From Prinia subflava (Eukaryota > Chordata > Aves > Passeriformes > Cisticolidae): 64,000 nt of DNA. The stretch covers positions 12,776,032 through 12,840,031 of the forward strand of contig NC_086256.1 of assembly GCF_021018805.1 (NCBI RefSeq), given 5' to 3'. How positions within the stretch are numbered: the first letter of the stretch is position 1; every line of letters begins with the position of its first letter. The position numbers and the translations under genes were made by a program. Positions 62,972 to 64,000 of this stretch are shown here, piece by piece. A model generated the notes under the pieces. It saw only the letters and a list, made by a program, of their open reading frames with translations. It made no database searches and was not told where the DNA came from.

Positions 62972-63020
62972 TACCTGAGCTGCAGCTGCAGGGCTGGAGC
63001 TGGAGCTGCATGCAGGAAGG
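62972..63020. repeat. AGCTGC/AGCTGG short repeats
   Basis: Imperfect hexamer repeats of AGCTGC and AGCTGG (self-complementary CTGCAGCTGCAG) lie directly upstream of the small minus-strand ORF. They could form a hairpin and raise local GC content. Confidence 0.6.
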
Positions 63021-64000
63021 ATTTCTGTGCGTGCCTCCAGCTTCTTGGACCTGTTTCTACAAAATGTGCTTTTGATCTCCCAGATCTCCCAAGGTTTTTG
63101 ATTAATGAACTAACCCTCCGTCTTCCTTGCTGTGGGACTTTCCTGGTGACTATTTGTCCTGGAGTCTGGCAGTCTTTCCCTAGGCAGCTAATGCATGAAT
63201 TATTACAATGTTCCTCATGCAGGGATCAACAAAACACCCTGTCTTATTATAAACAAGATTTTCAAAATGATTATTTATGTATAGAGTTGCCTACTAGGCT
63301 GTTGTGGTGGTGATGTAATTTGTTATATTTCATACACCATTTTCTGTTTCAGTATCAGTCAGACACCTCTCTTGGAACCTTTGTAAGAAAGAAATTCAAA
63401 TTGCAAGCAAAATTATATATTCCAAATGATTTCGAGTTATTGAGCAGCTACAGTTTTAAGGTTGAATATCCATACACCATTGAGCCAGACTAGAGTAAAT
63501 ATCACTCTGGAACCAAAAGTACCTTTTTTGTCCTCTAGTGGCCTAAGTTTCTGACTTAGATTTATGTAAAATTAAGTTGGATGCATTTTTCCACATTTCT
63601 AATTGTTTCTTCACCTTTACCTACTATAATTAGAGTTGTATTACAGATGAGGGAGATAAAAAGGTTAAGTATCAATACATTAAGAATAATAATAAAAAAA
63701 CCTGCTCAAAACACTTCTCAAATATTTAGAGCACAGGTTACATGAAAGTAATTGGTATAAAAGTTTTAATTATGTTAACATCGGCTGGACTATATAATTC
63801 ACCTTAAGCTGAACCACTCAAAACTTGCACTCTGAGTCTGACAGTGGGTGAGCAAGGGTCAATGCACATAGAACATACAAATAACCAGTCAATCAGCTGT
63901 ATTCAGTGAGTAATTATGTAAGGTTCCATCATCCCTGCCTCCTTGTATCTCTGCTTGTGAGCTCAGTCTGGGAGCTGCCCTCACCATCTGCACCACAGCT
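63021..64000. other. non-coding DNA, no gene recognised
   Basis: AT-rich to the window end. ORFs are under 72 codons. No transposon or RNA signature. Confidence 0.6.

Noticed and set aside
1..64000. tRNA, rRNA, snRNA, known microRNA, CRISPR, LTR or viral elements
   Set aside because: No B-box, snRNA or known microRNA seed sequence, no regularly spaced repeats and no retroviral motifs were seen on either strand. Absence by eye is not proof.

Overview
The window looks like vertebrate, most likely bird (sauropsid), nuclear DNA from a gene desert or a very long intron. By eye it is AT-rich and CpG-poor. Transposon content is low: no SINE swarm, no LTR element, no full-length LINE, only decayed fragments. 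One fragment of about 600 bp (26.3-26.9 kb) reads as the antisense 3' part of a CR1/L3-type LINE. Several shorter pieces carry MIR/CORE-SINE-like text (about 23.1, 29.95, 35.56 and 35.8 kb). Others carry old sauropsid interspersed-repeat signatures (about 8.1, 9.9, 55.2 and 60.9 kb). The species cannot be named from sequence alone. Nothing is prokaryotic: there are no operons, no CRISPR and no rRNA or tRNA.

I found no recognisable protein-coding gene. Open frames are short, mostly 60-110 codons, as expected by chance, and the longest (181 codons at 27.3-27.8 kb) lies in a local GC-rich patch open on both strands. Two places look more coding- or exon-like than the rest. (1) 52128-52205 (+): a 78-nt block, open in phase 0, with a strong polypyrimidine tract and AG before it and CAG/gtatgt after it. 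It also contains an RFX X-box-like palindrome. (2) 62705-62971 (-): an 88-codon ORF with a hydrophobic, signal-peptide-like N-terminus and several CpG-containing codons; a good 3' splice site lies inside it. Weaker pseudo-exon candidates lie at 27865-27936 (-), 36809-36901 (+), 41605-41650 (+) and 59734-59804 (+). A segment at 11.94-12.25 kb looks like a decayed retrocopied 3' end with a poly(A) signal.

Layout: 0-8 kb, AT-rich non-coding DNA with a CR1-like scrap. 8-13 kb, two old repeats, a homeobox-site-rich block, small tandem repeats, the retrocopy-like segment and A-rich tracts. 14 kb, a G-quadruplex motif. 14-23 kb, featureless apart from a short GCAT/CRE-like spot. 23-31 kb, MIR-like, CR1/L3-like and GC-rich segments and a (TA)11 tract. 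32-38 kb, two large pyrimidine tracts and facing MIR-like pieces. 40-43 kb, TAAT-rich, enhancer-like sequence and a 12-bp tandem repeat. 45-49 kb, (TG)n, a strong G-quadruplex motif, (GA)n and a perfect CRE. 52-56 kb, the best exon candidate, a CpG/CACCC/AP-1 cluster, an old repeat and a MARE-like site. 58-63 kb, a Cys-rich small ORF, an old repeat and the small secreted-like ORF. If the window works in any concerted way, it would most plausibly be as regulatory or intronic DNA of a neighbouring gene outside it. That is inference.
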